From Bacteroidales bacterium (GTDB lineage: Bacteria > Bacteroidota > Bacteroidia > Bacteroidales > B18-G4): a stretch of 29,211 nt of DNA. Below, piece after piece: positions 1-7,197 of the stretch. Every line of letters starts with the position of its first letter. Position 1 is the stretch's first letter. The stretch covers positions 1 to 29,211 of the forward strand of contig JAUXCL010000008.1 in the NCBI GenBank assembly GCA_030618905.1, read 5' to 3'. The translations under genes were made by a program, and so were the position numbers. The notes beneath the pieces are model-generated. The model worked only from the letters and a program-made list of their open reading frames with translations, made no database searches and had not been told where the DNA came from.

Positions 1-719
1 AAATATAAAATTGGCACGTCAAGTAATTTTTTTTGGACCATGAGCAATATGCTCAGAATCCTTCCTGTTCTGCCATTACCATCACGAAAAGGATGTATAG
101 CTTCAAATTGATAATGAGAAATAGCCAACTTAATTAGTGGATCATAATTGAATTTCTGGTCATTATTGATGTAGTCAAGCAAATTATTTAATTTTTCCTG
201 TATCACCTTTTCTCCCCTTGGTGGTGTATAAATCACTTCGCCACCAAGTAAACCGCTTCCCCTCTTATTAATTACTGTTTCTGTTTGGCTTGGCCTAATT
301 CCGTCCCTAACTTGTTTAATTTCCTGATATAATTCTATCAATGAATCAGTATCAAATTTCCCTTTCCGGGTTATCTTGTTATAACCAATCCACAGTGCTT
401 GCCTATAATTTAACACCTCTTTCGCATTCCCGGTTAAAGCCGATTCTTTGAGAGTTAATGATTTATAAAGTTCATCATCTGTTGTGAAAATGTTCTCAAT
501 TTCTGTACTGGCTTTGGCCTCTCTCAAAGCTATTGTATTTACTAACATCGATTGATTTGGAAGTTTTTGAGCTAGTCCCTTGAGTTCGGCTAATGCTTTA
601 TTAGCCTTATTTAAAGCTTGCAAAACTTCAATGTTTATTACTTCCTTATCATCTGGAGGTAAAATTGGTAAATTATTATATGGCTTATTTCTATCGTATG
701 GAATAATTGTGTTTGACAT
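1..719 (-). CDS. Fic family protein (AMPylase-type), C-terminus cut by window edge
   Basis: Reading right to left from the ATG at 719-717, 239 codons are open to the window edge, so the protein is partial at its C-terminus. The first ~85 residues resemble the Fic N-terminal domain. Near residue 85 the sequence EAKASTEIENI contains S-x-x-x-E-N, which matches the class II Fic inhibitory motif ([S/T]xxxE[G/N]). Near the end the core motif HPFRDGNGRTGR is complete (consensus HxFx[D/E]GNGRxxR), so the enzyme should be catalytically competent. Fic proteins transfer AMP or related groups from nucleotides onto target proteins. The inhibitory helix is expected to keep this activity low until released. 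Family members are usually about 350-380 residues and often end in a winged-helix domain, which here would lie outside the window. The gene is AT-rich and divergent from the AlbA_2 gene. Target unknown. Confidence 0.93.
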   Translation of the reverse strand, partial: MSNTIIPYDRNKPYNNLPILPPDDKEVINIEVLQALNKANKALAELKGLAQKLPNQSMLVNTIALREAKASTEIENIFTTDDELYKSLTLKESALTGNAKEVLNYRQALWIGYNKITRKGKFDTDSLIELYQEIKQVRDGIRPSQTETVINKRGSGLLGGEVIYTPPRGEKVIQEKLNNLLDYINNDQKFNYDPLIKLAISHYQFEAIHPFRDGNGRTGRILSILLMVQKKLLDVPILY

Positions 720-808
720 TTAATTATTTTTTTGTCAAAATTAATCATTTTTTGACACTAGTGAGTTTTTCTGTCAAAATATTTTTCTTTAAAATGCTTG
801 CTGTCAAA
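712..808. repeat. Array of five TGTCAAA boxes between fic and the AlbA_2 gene
   Basis: TTTGACA occurs at 712-718 and 751-757, and its complement TGTCAAA at 733-739, 772-778 and 802-808. The first four form two inverted pairs, TTTGACA-N14-TGTCAAA at 712-739 and at 751-778. The spacers are identical in length and the pairs are exactly 39 bp apart. The first box includes the fic start codon and the second overlaps its predicted -7 box. The regular layout suggests an operator for a dimeric or tetrameric DNA-binding protein. Candidates are the fic product through its unseen C-terminal domain, or the AlbA_2 protein. Confidence 0.7.
736..743 (-). promoter_or_regulatory. Predicted -7 box of the fic gene
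   Basis: On the minus strand this reads TAATTTTG, an exact match to the Bacteroidota -7 consensus TAnnTTTG, 16 bases before the fic ATG. Transcription would start about 10 bases upstream of the ATG. No good TTTG -33 element is seen at the usual distance. The box overlaps the TGTCAAA repeat at 733-739, so a protein bound there would block RNA polymerase. Confidence 0.45.
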
Positions 809-883
809 AAAGTGATTTTATTGAGTCAGAAATTTGATATTTTTCTATGCCCTGCTTATCAATCATTTCATACTTTTGTTGAC

Positions 884-2185
884 ATGCATAAAGACATCAA
901 CCCCCAATTACTTGATTGCGTGATGCGGGAGAATGATCATGTGATCTATTATGGAGAGGCTCCGCTGTGTTCCCCCGAAGGGCGAGAGATAAGCCATAAG
1001 GAGCCCCGGATTTTGAAACATCTGCTGATCAAGCTGACCATTCGCAAGATGATCGAATCGGCATCAGTTAACTCTTATGCAATATTTTCATTTCAAAAAG
1101 ATTACCTGGAACAAGAGAAGGATCCGGTTAAAGATCATTTTCAACAATTGCTTGAACATGACAAACTGGTTCAGACCAAGCTGGACAAGATCTCGTCAAA
1201 ACTGATTGATGTGAATGATGCACTGGACTTTCTGGATGAAAACACACAGGTGCTGAATCTCATCTACCTGGGTGTCTCCGAGATTGTCACCAGGTTGAAT
1301 AATTTCCTTTATGAAGATATTACGGACAATCCTTATGATGGTAATATACCGGAAACGATTAAGGATTTTTTGGAATTTCAGTATACCAATTTGCCTGATG
1401 AGCATAAATCTGCCGTGAACCTCCTGTGTGCATATCACCAGGGTGGCTTAATGTTGCCCCTGATGTTGGTAAAACACAAGATCACTCCTTCGGAATATGC
1501 CAATGTCCTGGTTGCCCTTCACCTTAACCGCAGCCTGGATAAAAATGCGGTATCCTTCTCTTCGATATTGGAACTTGACCCTGAGGATGATGCTCCATTT
1601 ACAGATTGGGGCCACCCTGATAAAGCCTTTAGTGTCTTTCACAATGAAGCCTTGAAAGCCCTTGAGTACCTTTCATTCTTCGATGAATCAGAAGAGAAGC
1701 AGTCAGGGATCCAGGACCTCATCGAAGAAGGGGAGAGTTATCATCTGGAATTTAAAACTTCATTCCGCTGGGATGTCCATCAGGAGAAGAAAAATCCTGC
1801 GGTGGAACATGCCAGCCTGAAAACCATATCAGCTTTTCTGAATTCAAGCGGTGGCAACCTGCTTATTGGGGTTCGTGATGATGGCAGTATCAGTGGGATT
1901 GAAACAGATCGCTTTGATAATGAAGATAAATTCCTGTTGCACTTCTGGAATATGGTCAAGTCATCAATAGGCCAGGAAGCGACCCCGAACATCCAGACAA
2001 TATTAGAGAAAATGGATGGCAAAACAGTTTGCAGGGTTAAAAGCACGCGAAGTCCAAGTCCGGTTTTTCTTAAACAGAAAGGATTCGATGAAGCGTTCTA
2101 TATTCGTGTGGGACCGAGCAGTGCTGCACTGGAAATTCGGGAAGCTTTGAAATATATCGCAGACAGGTTCCAGGAGAAATCATAA
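884..2185 (+). CDS. AlbA_2 (Schlafen-like) domain protein with uncharacterised N-terminal region
   Basis: 433 residues from the ATG at 884. Roughly residues 275-425 form an AlbA_2 domain: GESYHLEFKTSFRW, then a serine/glycine stretch LNSSGGNLLIGVRDDG, and the closing FYIRVGPSSAALEI. This domain is found in putative transcriptional regulators and in Schlafen-like nucleic-acid-binding proteins. The N-terminal ~270 residues are charged, probably mostly helical, and not recognised by me. No membrane segment or signal peptide is visible. The frame is open further upstream (a TTG at 707, an ATG at 794), but those starts run through the TGTCAAA array and give unconserved-looking residues, so 884 is preferred; 794 remains possible. 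The gene is divergent from fic. It could regulate fic or share a defence or stress role with it, but nothing in the sequence proves this. Confidence 0.8.
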   Translation: MHKDINPQLLDCVMRENDHVIYYGEAPLCSPEGREISHKEPRILKHLLIKLTIRKMIESASVNSYAIFSFQKDYLEQEKDPVKDHFQQLLEHDKLVQTKLDKISSKLIDVNDALDFLDENTQVLNLIYLGVSEIVTRLNNFLYEDITDNPYDGNIPETIKDFLEFQYTNLPDEHKSAVNLLCAYHQGGLMLPLMLVKHKITPSEYANVLVALHLNRSLDKNAVSFSSILELDPEDDAPFTDWGHPDKAFSVFHNEALKALEYLSFFDESEEKQSGIQDLIEEGESYHLEFKTSFRWDVHQEKKNPAVEHASLKTISAFLNSSGGNLLIGVRDDGSISGIETDRFDNEDKFLLHFWNMVKSSIGQEATPNIQTILEKMDGKTVCRVKSTRSPSPVFLKQKGFDEAFYIRVGPSSAALEIREALKYIADRFQEKS

Positions 2186-2218
2186 GTACTATATTATTTT
2201 TTTGTAAAAACATCTGTA

Positions 2219-2254
2219 AATTAGAATTATTCTAATTAATTTAAAGTAATTTTG
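2219..2254 (+). promoter_or_regulatory. Palindrome plus -7 box upstream of the glycogen locus
   Basis: A 19-bp perfect palindrome, AATTAGAATTATTCTAATT, spans 2219-2237. It is followed by TAATTTTG at 2247-2254, an exact TAnnTTTG -7 box. The palindrome occupies the region where the -33 element should lie (only a weak TTAG at 2221-2224 is present), so a bound regulator could control the promoter. Transcription would start near 2261, about 35 bases before the debranching-enzyme ATG. Confidence 0.5.
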
Positions 2255-2295
2255 CGCCTTCAAACAGGCATATGAAAAAGTTATAAATCAGCATA

Positions 2296-4242
2296 ATGAG
2301 TTATATTCAATTTGATAAAAATCAACTGATCAATCTGGAGTATGCCCTGGGTAAAGAATTAATTCGTTCAAACAGGGCAGGGGCTTATGCCAGTAAAACT
2401 ATAATAGGTTGTAATACAAGGAAGTATCATGGATTATTGGTGGTTCCCCAACCGGGACTGGATAATGAAAACCATGTATTGCTGTCCAATCTTGATGAAA
2501 CGGTAATACAGCATGGAGCGGAATTCAATCTTGGGATTCATCAATATCCGGGAGGTGTTTTTCATCCAAAAGGGCATCGCTATATCCGTGACTTCGAAAC
2601 GGATCCTATCCCATTTACCATCTACCGCGTGGGTGGAGTGGTCCTGAAAAGGGAAATGCTGTTCATGCAAAGCAATGACCGCATTTTAATGAAGTATACC
2701 CTGCTGGATGCAAATTCCCCAACCAGGATAAGATTGAAACCATTCCTGGCATTCAGGAATGTCCACAAACTCTGCAAGGCAAATATGGATATCCGCGATA
2801 AGTATGAAAAGATCGAAAATGGGATCCGTATGAGATTGTACCCCGGATACTCAATGATATACTTACAGATATCCAAGGCTGCAGAGTATACCCATGTACC
2901 TGACTGGAATTACAATGTAGAATACCGGGAAGAATTGAAAAGGGGCTATGATTACCAGGAGGATCTCTTTACTCCGGGATTTTTTGAGTTCCCGATCCGG
3001 AAAGGCGAAAGTGTAGTATTCAGTGCCGGGATAAAACAAGTTAGCCCCCAATCCCTTAAGAGGTCCTTTACTGCGGAGGTTAACAAAAGGATCCCCAGGG
3101 ATGATTACGAAAACTGTTTGATCAATTCAGCCCAGCAATTTATAGTGAGAAAAGGTCGCAAAACTGAGATTGTTGCAGGATACCCATGGTTTGGACGCTG
3201 GGGCAGGGATACTTTTATTTCTATTCCCGGACTGACCTTCGTTCCGGGCAATATAAAAACAGGCAAAGCAGTAATTGATACCATGATCGCCGAACTTAAA
3301 GGCCCATTATTCCCTAATATAGGTGAAGGACATGAATCGGCTTATAATTCTGTAGATGCGCCATTATGGTTTTTCTGGGCTTTGCAGCAATATGCTAAAT
3401 TCTCTGATACGCATGACAAGATCTGGAAGGCATATGGAAAGAAGATGATGTTGGTGCTCGACGGCTTCAGAAAAGGAACTGACTATGGTATCAAAATGCA
3501 GGATAATGGATTGCTCTATGCCGGCGAAGCAGGATACGCACTTACCTGGATGGATGCAGTCGTGAATGGCAAACCGGTGACAGCCCGTCAGGGATTACCT
3601 GTAGAGATCAATGCTTTGTGGTATAATGCCATCATGTTTAGCCTGGAAGTTGCTGAACTTGCAGGAGATAAGAGTTTTATTAAAAGGTGGGAAAACATCG
3701 CTGACAATATCCCCGCAGCTTTTGAACAAAGTTTTTGGAGTACAGAGAAACAATACCTTGCCGACTATGTTGACGGAGAGAAACAATGCTGGAGCGTGAG
3801 GCCAAATCAAATATTTGCAGCCTCCTTGCCCTACAGCCCTGTGAGTGAAGAGATCCGTACAGCTGTTGTTGAAAAAGTGCAACAGAATCTATTGACTCCC
3901 AGGGGATTGCGTACCCTCTCACCCAAGAATGAAAAGTATAAAGGCAGCTATGCAGGAGATCAGAAACAAAGAGACAATGCTTATCATCAGGGAACTGCAT
4001 GGCCCTGGTTGCTTGGACATTTTGCTGAAGCATACCTGAAAATCCACAAAGCTTCGGGACTGGCATTTATTGAACAGATCTACCATGGTTTTGAAGAAGA
4101 GATGACGGAGGCCGGCATCGGCTCCATCTCAGAAATATATAATGGTGACCCTCCGCATAAGGCCGTTGGAGCAATTTCTCAGGCCTGGAGTGTAGCGGAG
4201 CTCCTGAGGATTAAATCCCTGATTGATGAGTATAAAAAGTAA
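2296..4242 (+). CDS. Glycogen debranching enzyme (amylo-alpha-1,6-glucosidase, GH133 type)
   Basis: 648 residues. The N-terminal ~270 residues match a bacterial GDE N-terminal beta domain, including NTRKYHGLLV near residue 40. The rest matches the alpha/alpha-toroid GDE_C catalytic domain. The motif GRWGRDTF has W302-G303-R304-D305; the Asp in this motif is expected to be catalytic. NALWYNAIMFSLE and the late AYHQGTAWPWLLGHFAEAY are further conserved stretches. The enzyme hydrolyses alpha-1,6 branch points left in limit dextrins, with glycogen as expected substrate. No signal peptide is seen, so it should act in the cytoplasm. It is first in a run with a GT4 enzyme, a GH57 amylase and a synthase-phosphorylase fusion, which supports a role in storage-glucan turnover. 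A palindrome and -7 box lie upstream. Confidence 0.95.
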   Translation: MSYIQFDKNQLINLEYALGKELIRSNRAGAYASKTIIGCNTRKYHGLLVVPQPGLDNENHVLLSNLDETVIQHGAEFNLGIHQYPGGVFHPKGHRYIRDFETDPIPFTIYRVGGVVLKREMLFMQSNDRILMKYTLLDANSPTRIRLKPFLAFRNVHKLCKANMDIRDKYEKIENGIRMRLYPGYSMIYLQISKAAEYTHVPDWNYNVEYREELKRGYDYQEDLFTPGFFEFPIRKGESVVFSAGIKQVSPQSLKRSFTAEVNKRIPRDDYENCLINSAQQFIVRKGRKTEIVAGYPWFGRWGRDTFISIPGLTFVPGNIKTGKAVIDTMIAELKGPLFPNIGEGHESAYNSVDAPLWFFWALQQYAKFSDTHDKIWKAYGKKMMLVLDGFRKGTDYGIKMQDNGLLYAGEAGYALTWMDAVVNGKPVTARQGLPVEINALWYNAIMFSLEVAELAGDKSFIKRWENIADNIPAAFEQSFWSTEKQYLADYVDGEKQCWSVRPNQIFAASLPYSPVSEEIRTAVVEKVQQNLLTPRGLRTLSPKNEKYKGSYAGDQKQRDNAYHQGTAWPWLLGHFAEAYLKIHKASGLAFIEQIYHGFEEEMTEAGIGSISEIYNGDPPHKAVGAISQAWSVAELLRIKSLIDEYKK

Positions 4243-4286
4243 TCTGACATCAAGCATTAAATTATTATGCTAAAGAAAATAAAAGA

Positions 4287-5579
4287 ATGAAAGTATTGAT
4301 GTTTGGCTGGGAATTCCCGCCTCATATTACCGGCGGATTAGGAACCGCATGTTTTGGTCTCACCAAGGGACTGCTCAAGCAGGATGTTGAGGTCACCTTT
4401 GTGGTGCCTAAAGCCTATGGCGATGAAGATCAGGAATCTATCCGACTGGTCAATGCAAGTGATATTTCCGTTGATTTTATGGATTCCAGCTTTAAGGATT
4501 ACTGGAAACGGATTACCTATATGGAAATTGGATCTAACCTGATCCCTTATGTCGGCCCGGAAGAATTTGCCCGTATGGTCAATGAAAAGGAACTGGAAAA
4601 AACATTGAGACAGGATGCCGTCCTTTCCAAAAACTATGAATTCTCCGGCAAATACGGTAAAGACCTGATGGAGGAAGTCAAACGCTATGCCCTGGTAGCT
4701 TCGGCAGTTGCAGCCAATTCAGATTTCGATGTCATCCATGCGCATGATTGGTTGACTTATCCTGCCGGTATCGCTGCTAAAAGTGTGAGTGGGAAGCCAT
4801 TGGTGGTTCATATGCATGCCACTGAATTCGATCGTTCCGGGGAAAACATCAACCAAAATGTATATGACCTGGAGCGTAAAGGGATGGAAGAAGCCGACCG
4901 GGTTGTTGCTGTCAGTAATCTTACACGGAATATTGTGATCAACAGGTATGGCATCAATCCGGATAAAGTGGTGACAGTACATAATGCCGTTGATCCTAAT
5001 TTCCAAACCGACGGTGAATACGGACGCTACGTTAAGGAGAAGGTGGTGACCTTCCTGGGCAGGATCACATTCCAGAAAGGACCGGATTATTTTGTTGAAG
5101 CGGCAAAAAAAGTATTGGATAAAGATCCAAATGTCCGCTTTGTCATGGCCGGGACAGGTGATATGATGAACAAGATCATCAGAAGGGTAGCACAGCTTAA
5201 AATTGCCACTAAATTTCATTTTACGGGCTTCTTAAAAGGGAATGATGTCGACCGGATGTTTGCGATGAGTGATGTGTTTGTCATGCCATCGGTATCAGAA
5301 CCCTTTGGTATTGTGCCACTTGAAGCCATGCGATCCAATGTGCCTGTGATCATTTCAAAACAATCCGGAGTCGCTGAGATATTGAGGCATGCCCTGAAAA
5401 TAGATTTCTGGGATATCGATGCCATGGCTGATGCCATATACGGACTGACACATTATGAAGGCCTGTCGAAGATGTTCAGAAGATATGGAAAGGATGAAGT
5501 GGACAGCCTTAAATGGGAGAATGCAGCGCTTAAAGTCAGGGATGTATATGTTGAAACAATTAATGAAATAACAAACTGA
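4287..5579 (+). CDS. GT4-fold glycosyltransferase of the glycogen locus
   Basis: 430 residues. The start MKVLMFGWEFPPHITGGLGT is the glycine-rich donor/acceptor loop of GT-B glycogen synthase-like transferases. HAHDWLTYPAG in the first half resembles the acceptor-side motif of GT4/GT5 enzymes. The C-terminal Rossmann half carries the retaining-transferase motif EPFGIVPLE with E338 and E346 (E-x7-E). It probably transfers glucose from a nucleotide sugar to an alpha-glucan or an oligosaccharide primer; donor and exact product cannot be read from sequence. The gene lies 44 bases after the debranching gene and 8 bases before the GH57 gene, consistent with one operon. Because a GT3 synthase lies in the same cluster, this may be a second synthase or may make a related glucan. 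It is shorter than GlgA (about 480 residues). Confidence 0.88.
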   Translation: MKVLMFGWEFPPHITGGLGTACFGLTKGLLKQDVEVTFVVPKAYGDEDQESIRLVNASDISVDFMDSSFKDYWKRITYMEIGSNLIPYVGPEEFARMVNEKELEKTLRQDAVLSKNYEFSGKYGKDLMEEVKRYALVASAVAANSDFDVIHAHDWLTYPAGIAAKSVSGKPLVVHMHATEFDRSGENINQNVYDLERKGMEEADRVVAVSNLTRNIVINRYGINPDKVVTVHNAVDPNFQTDGEYGRYVKEKVVTFLGRITFQKGPDYFVEAAKKVLDKDPNVRFVMAGTGDMMNKIIRRVAQLKIATKFHFTGFLKGNDVDRMFAMSDVFVMPSVSEPFGIVPLEAMRSNVPVIISKQSGVAEILRHALKIDFWDIDAMADAIYGLTHYEGLSKMFRRYGKDEVDSLKWENAALKVRDVYVETINEITN

Positions 5580-5587
5580 AGATTCGT

Positions 5588-7066
5588 ATGAAGTCAATTT
5601 GCTTTTATTTCCAGGTTCATCAACCATTCAGGTTGAAAACGTACAGGTTTTTTAATATTGGTAATGACCATCATTATTATGACGATTATCAAAACCGCTT
5701 CATTGCAAAGAGGGTGGCTGAAAAGTGCTATCTTCCAATGAATCAACTCTTGCTGGATTTGATCAATGAATATGGGTCTGCCTTTAAAGTCAGTTTTTCC
5801 ATTTCAGGTACGGCTCTTGAGCAATTCGAAATTTACACACCGGAGGTGCTGGAGAGCTTTAAAAAACTCTCTGAAACCGGTTCGGTAGAATTCCTTGCTG
5901 AAACTTATGGGCATTCCCTTTGTGCATTGAAAAGTAAAGAGGAGTTTGCAAGTCAGGTGAGCCAGCAAAGTGAGAAGATTGAACGGCTATTCGGACAGAA
6001 ACCCATCACATTCAGAAATACTGAGTTGATCTATTCGGATGAAATTGGTGCGATGGTTGCTGACATGGGTTATGATACCATGCTGACCGAAGGTGCTAAG
6101 CATGTGCTTGGATGGAAGAGCCCTAATTATATGTATTGTAATGCCATTAACCCAAAATTAAAATTACTCTTAAAGAATTTCCGCCTCAGCGATGATATCG
6201 CATTCAGGTTTTCACAGCAAAGTTGGGGAGAATGGCCGATGACAGCTGAGAAGTTTGTTGATTGGCTTAATGCCTTTGATGACAAAGAAGAAGTAGTGAA
6301 CCTGTTTATGGATTATGAGACATTCGGTGAGCACCAGTGGCCGGAAACCGGCATTTTCGACTTTATGAGGGCCTTGCCTGCCAGGGTCTTTTCCCATTCA
6401 AAATTCAGTTTTGACACACCTGGCGATTTGGCGAAAAAACTGCAGCCCGTTGGCGCTATCCATGTACCGTACCCTATCTCATGGGCTGATGAGGAAAGAG
6501 ACCTGACGGCATGGCTTGGGAATGAACTTCAGGATGAAGCCTTCGATAAGCTATACGAAATAGAGCATAAAATAAAGGATTGTGAGGACGAGTCCTTATT
6601 GAGAGACTGGACATTTCTGCAAACCTCCGATCATTTTTATTATATGTGTACCAAATGGTTCTCTGATGGCGACGTCCATAAATATTTCAACCCCTATGGC
6701 ACACCCTATGAGGCGTTTATCAATTACATGAACGTGCTGTCTGACTTTCATAGCAGGGTGGAGGATCAATGTGGGAAGAATGAGATCTCCGCCAAAAAGA
6801 TAAGCCATAAGTTTTCTGAAATTGCAGCCTTATCCAAAGCCAGGGTAAAAGACCTGATCAAAGAGGTTGATATGAAAGACCTGGTGGTGGCCATGCAGGG
6901 GGCTGGCGAAGAACTAAGAACAAAGGTGTATGATAACATGGGGGTGAAGGCCAGGAAGCAATATGACAAGATTCAAAAGGAATTGAAGAAAGTGAAGAAG
7001 GACGATATTAAAAAGCTAAGGCTGAAAATAGAGAAATTGGTTGACAAGCATTTTCAGGGTAAATAG
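5588..7066 (+). CDS. Glycoside hydrolase family 57 alpha-amylase-type enzyme
   Basis: 492 residues. HQPF at residues 11-14 is GH57 conserved region 1. FRNTELIYSD contains the predicted nucleophile E146, and LFMDYETFGEHQW contains the predicted acid D242. These are the hallmarks of a (beta/alpha)7-barrel GH57 enzyme. Residues after about 400 are lysine-rich and helical, probably an accessory domain that could contact glucan or partners. No signal peptide is visible, so a cytoplasmic role in alpha-1,4-glucan cleavage or transglycosylation is likely. Some GH57 members are branching enzymes, and that activity is not excluded; no GlgB is seen in the window. Only 8 bases separate it from the GT4 gene. 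Confidence 0.93.
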   Translation: MKSICFYFQVHQPFRLKTYRFFNIGNDHHYYDDYQNRFIAKRVAEKCYLPMNQLLLDLINEYGSAFKVSFSISGTALEQFEIYTPEVLESFKKLSETGSVEFLAETYGHSLCALKSKEEFASQVSQQSEKIERLFGQKPITFRNTELIYSDEIGAMVADMGYDTMLTEGAKHVLGWKSPNYMYCNAINPKLKLLLKNFRLSDDIAFRFSQQSWGEWPMTAEKFVDWLNAFDDKEEVVNLFMDYETFGEHQWPETGIFDFMRALPARVFSHSKFSFDTPGDLAKKLQPVGAIHVPYPISWADEERDLTAWLGNELQDEAFDKLYEIEHKIKDCEDESLLRDWTFLQTSDHFYYMCTKWFSDGDVHKYFNPYGTPYEAFINYMNVLSDFHSRVEDQCGKNEISAKKISHKFSEIAALSKARVKDLIKEVDMKDLVVAMQGAGEELRTKVYDNMGVKARKQYDKIQKELKKVKKDDIKKLRLKIEKLVDKHFQGK

Positions 7067-7197
7067 ATATTATATTCTGGTAATTGTCACCCCTGTCCGT
7101 ATGTCAGCAGATAAACCTTCGCTGTGGATGGGGGCACTGTGAAATTTTCCTTAGGGTAGTAAAGCCCTGCAATTCCATTTTTTTTTAAAACGATACT
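7067..7197 (+). other. Intergenic leader with GC-rich stem-loop before the synthase-phosphorylase fusion
   Basis: 131 bases between two genes of the glycogen cluster. CCCCTGTCC (7090-7098) can pair with GGATGGGGG (7126-7134), nine pairs including two G-T wobbles. CAGC (7105-7108) and GCTG (7121-7124) can pair inside it. A smaller AGGG/CCCT hairpin (7153-7168) and a T run (7178-7186) follow. I see no TAnnTTTG box. It could be an attenuator-like leader, a transcript-processing site or a weak terminator; the function is inferred. Confidence 0.35.

Noticed and set aside
871..878. TACTTTTG as a -7 box for the AlbA_2 gene
   Set aside because: It matches the consensus but lies only 5 bases before the chosen ATG, which would make a leaderless transcript, and there is no -33 element at a normal distance.
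707..883. Upstream extension of the AlbA_2 gene from a TTG at 707 or the ATG at 794
   Set aside because: It would run through the TGTCAAA array and the fic start codon and gives a hydrophobic, unconserved-looking N-terminus. The 794 ATG cannot be fully excluded.
1..2185. Mobile element or prophage carrying the Fic/AlbA_2 pair
   Set aside because: No integrase, transposase, terminal repeats or tRNA boundary is visible in the part of the region inside the window.
4267..4290. Seven-codon reading frame overlapping the GT4 start codon
   Set aside because: Too short to support and AT-rich by chance; no evidence of translation.
7153..7186. Terminator after the GH57 gene
   Set aside because: The stem has only four pairs and the T run starts about ten bases later, so it is not a convincing rho-independent terminator.
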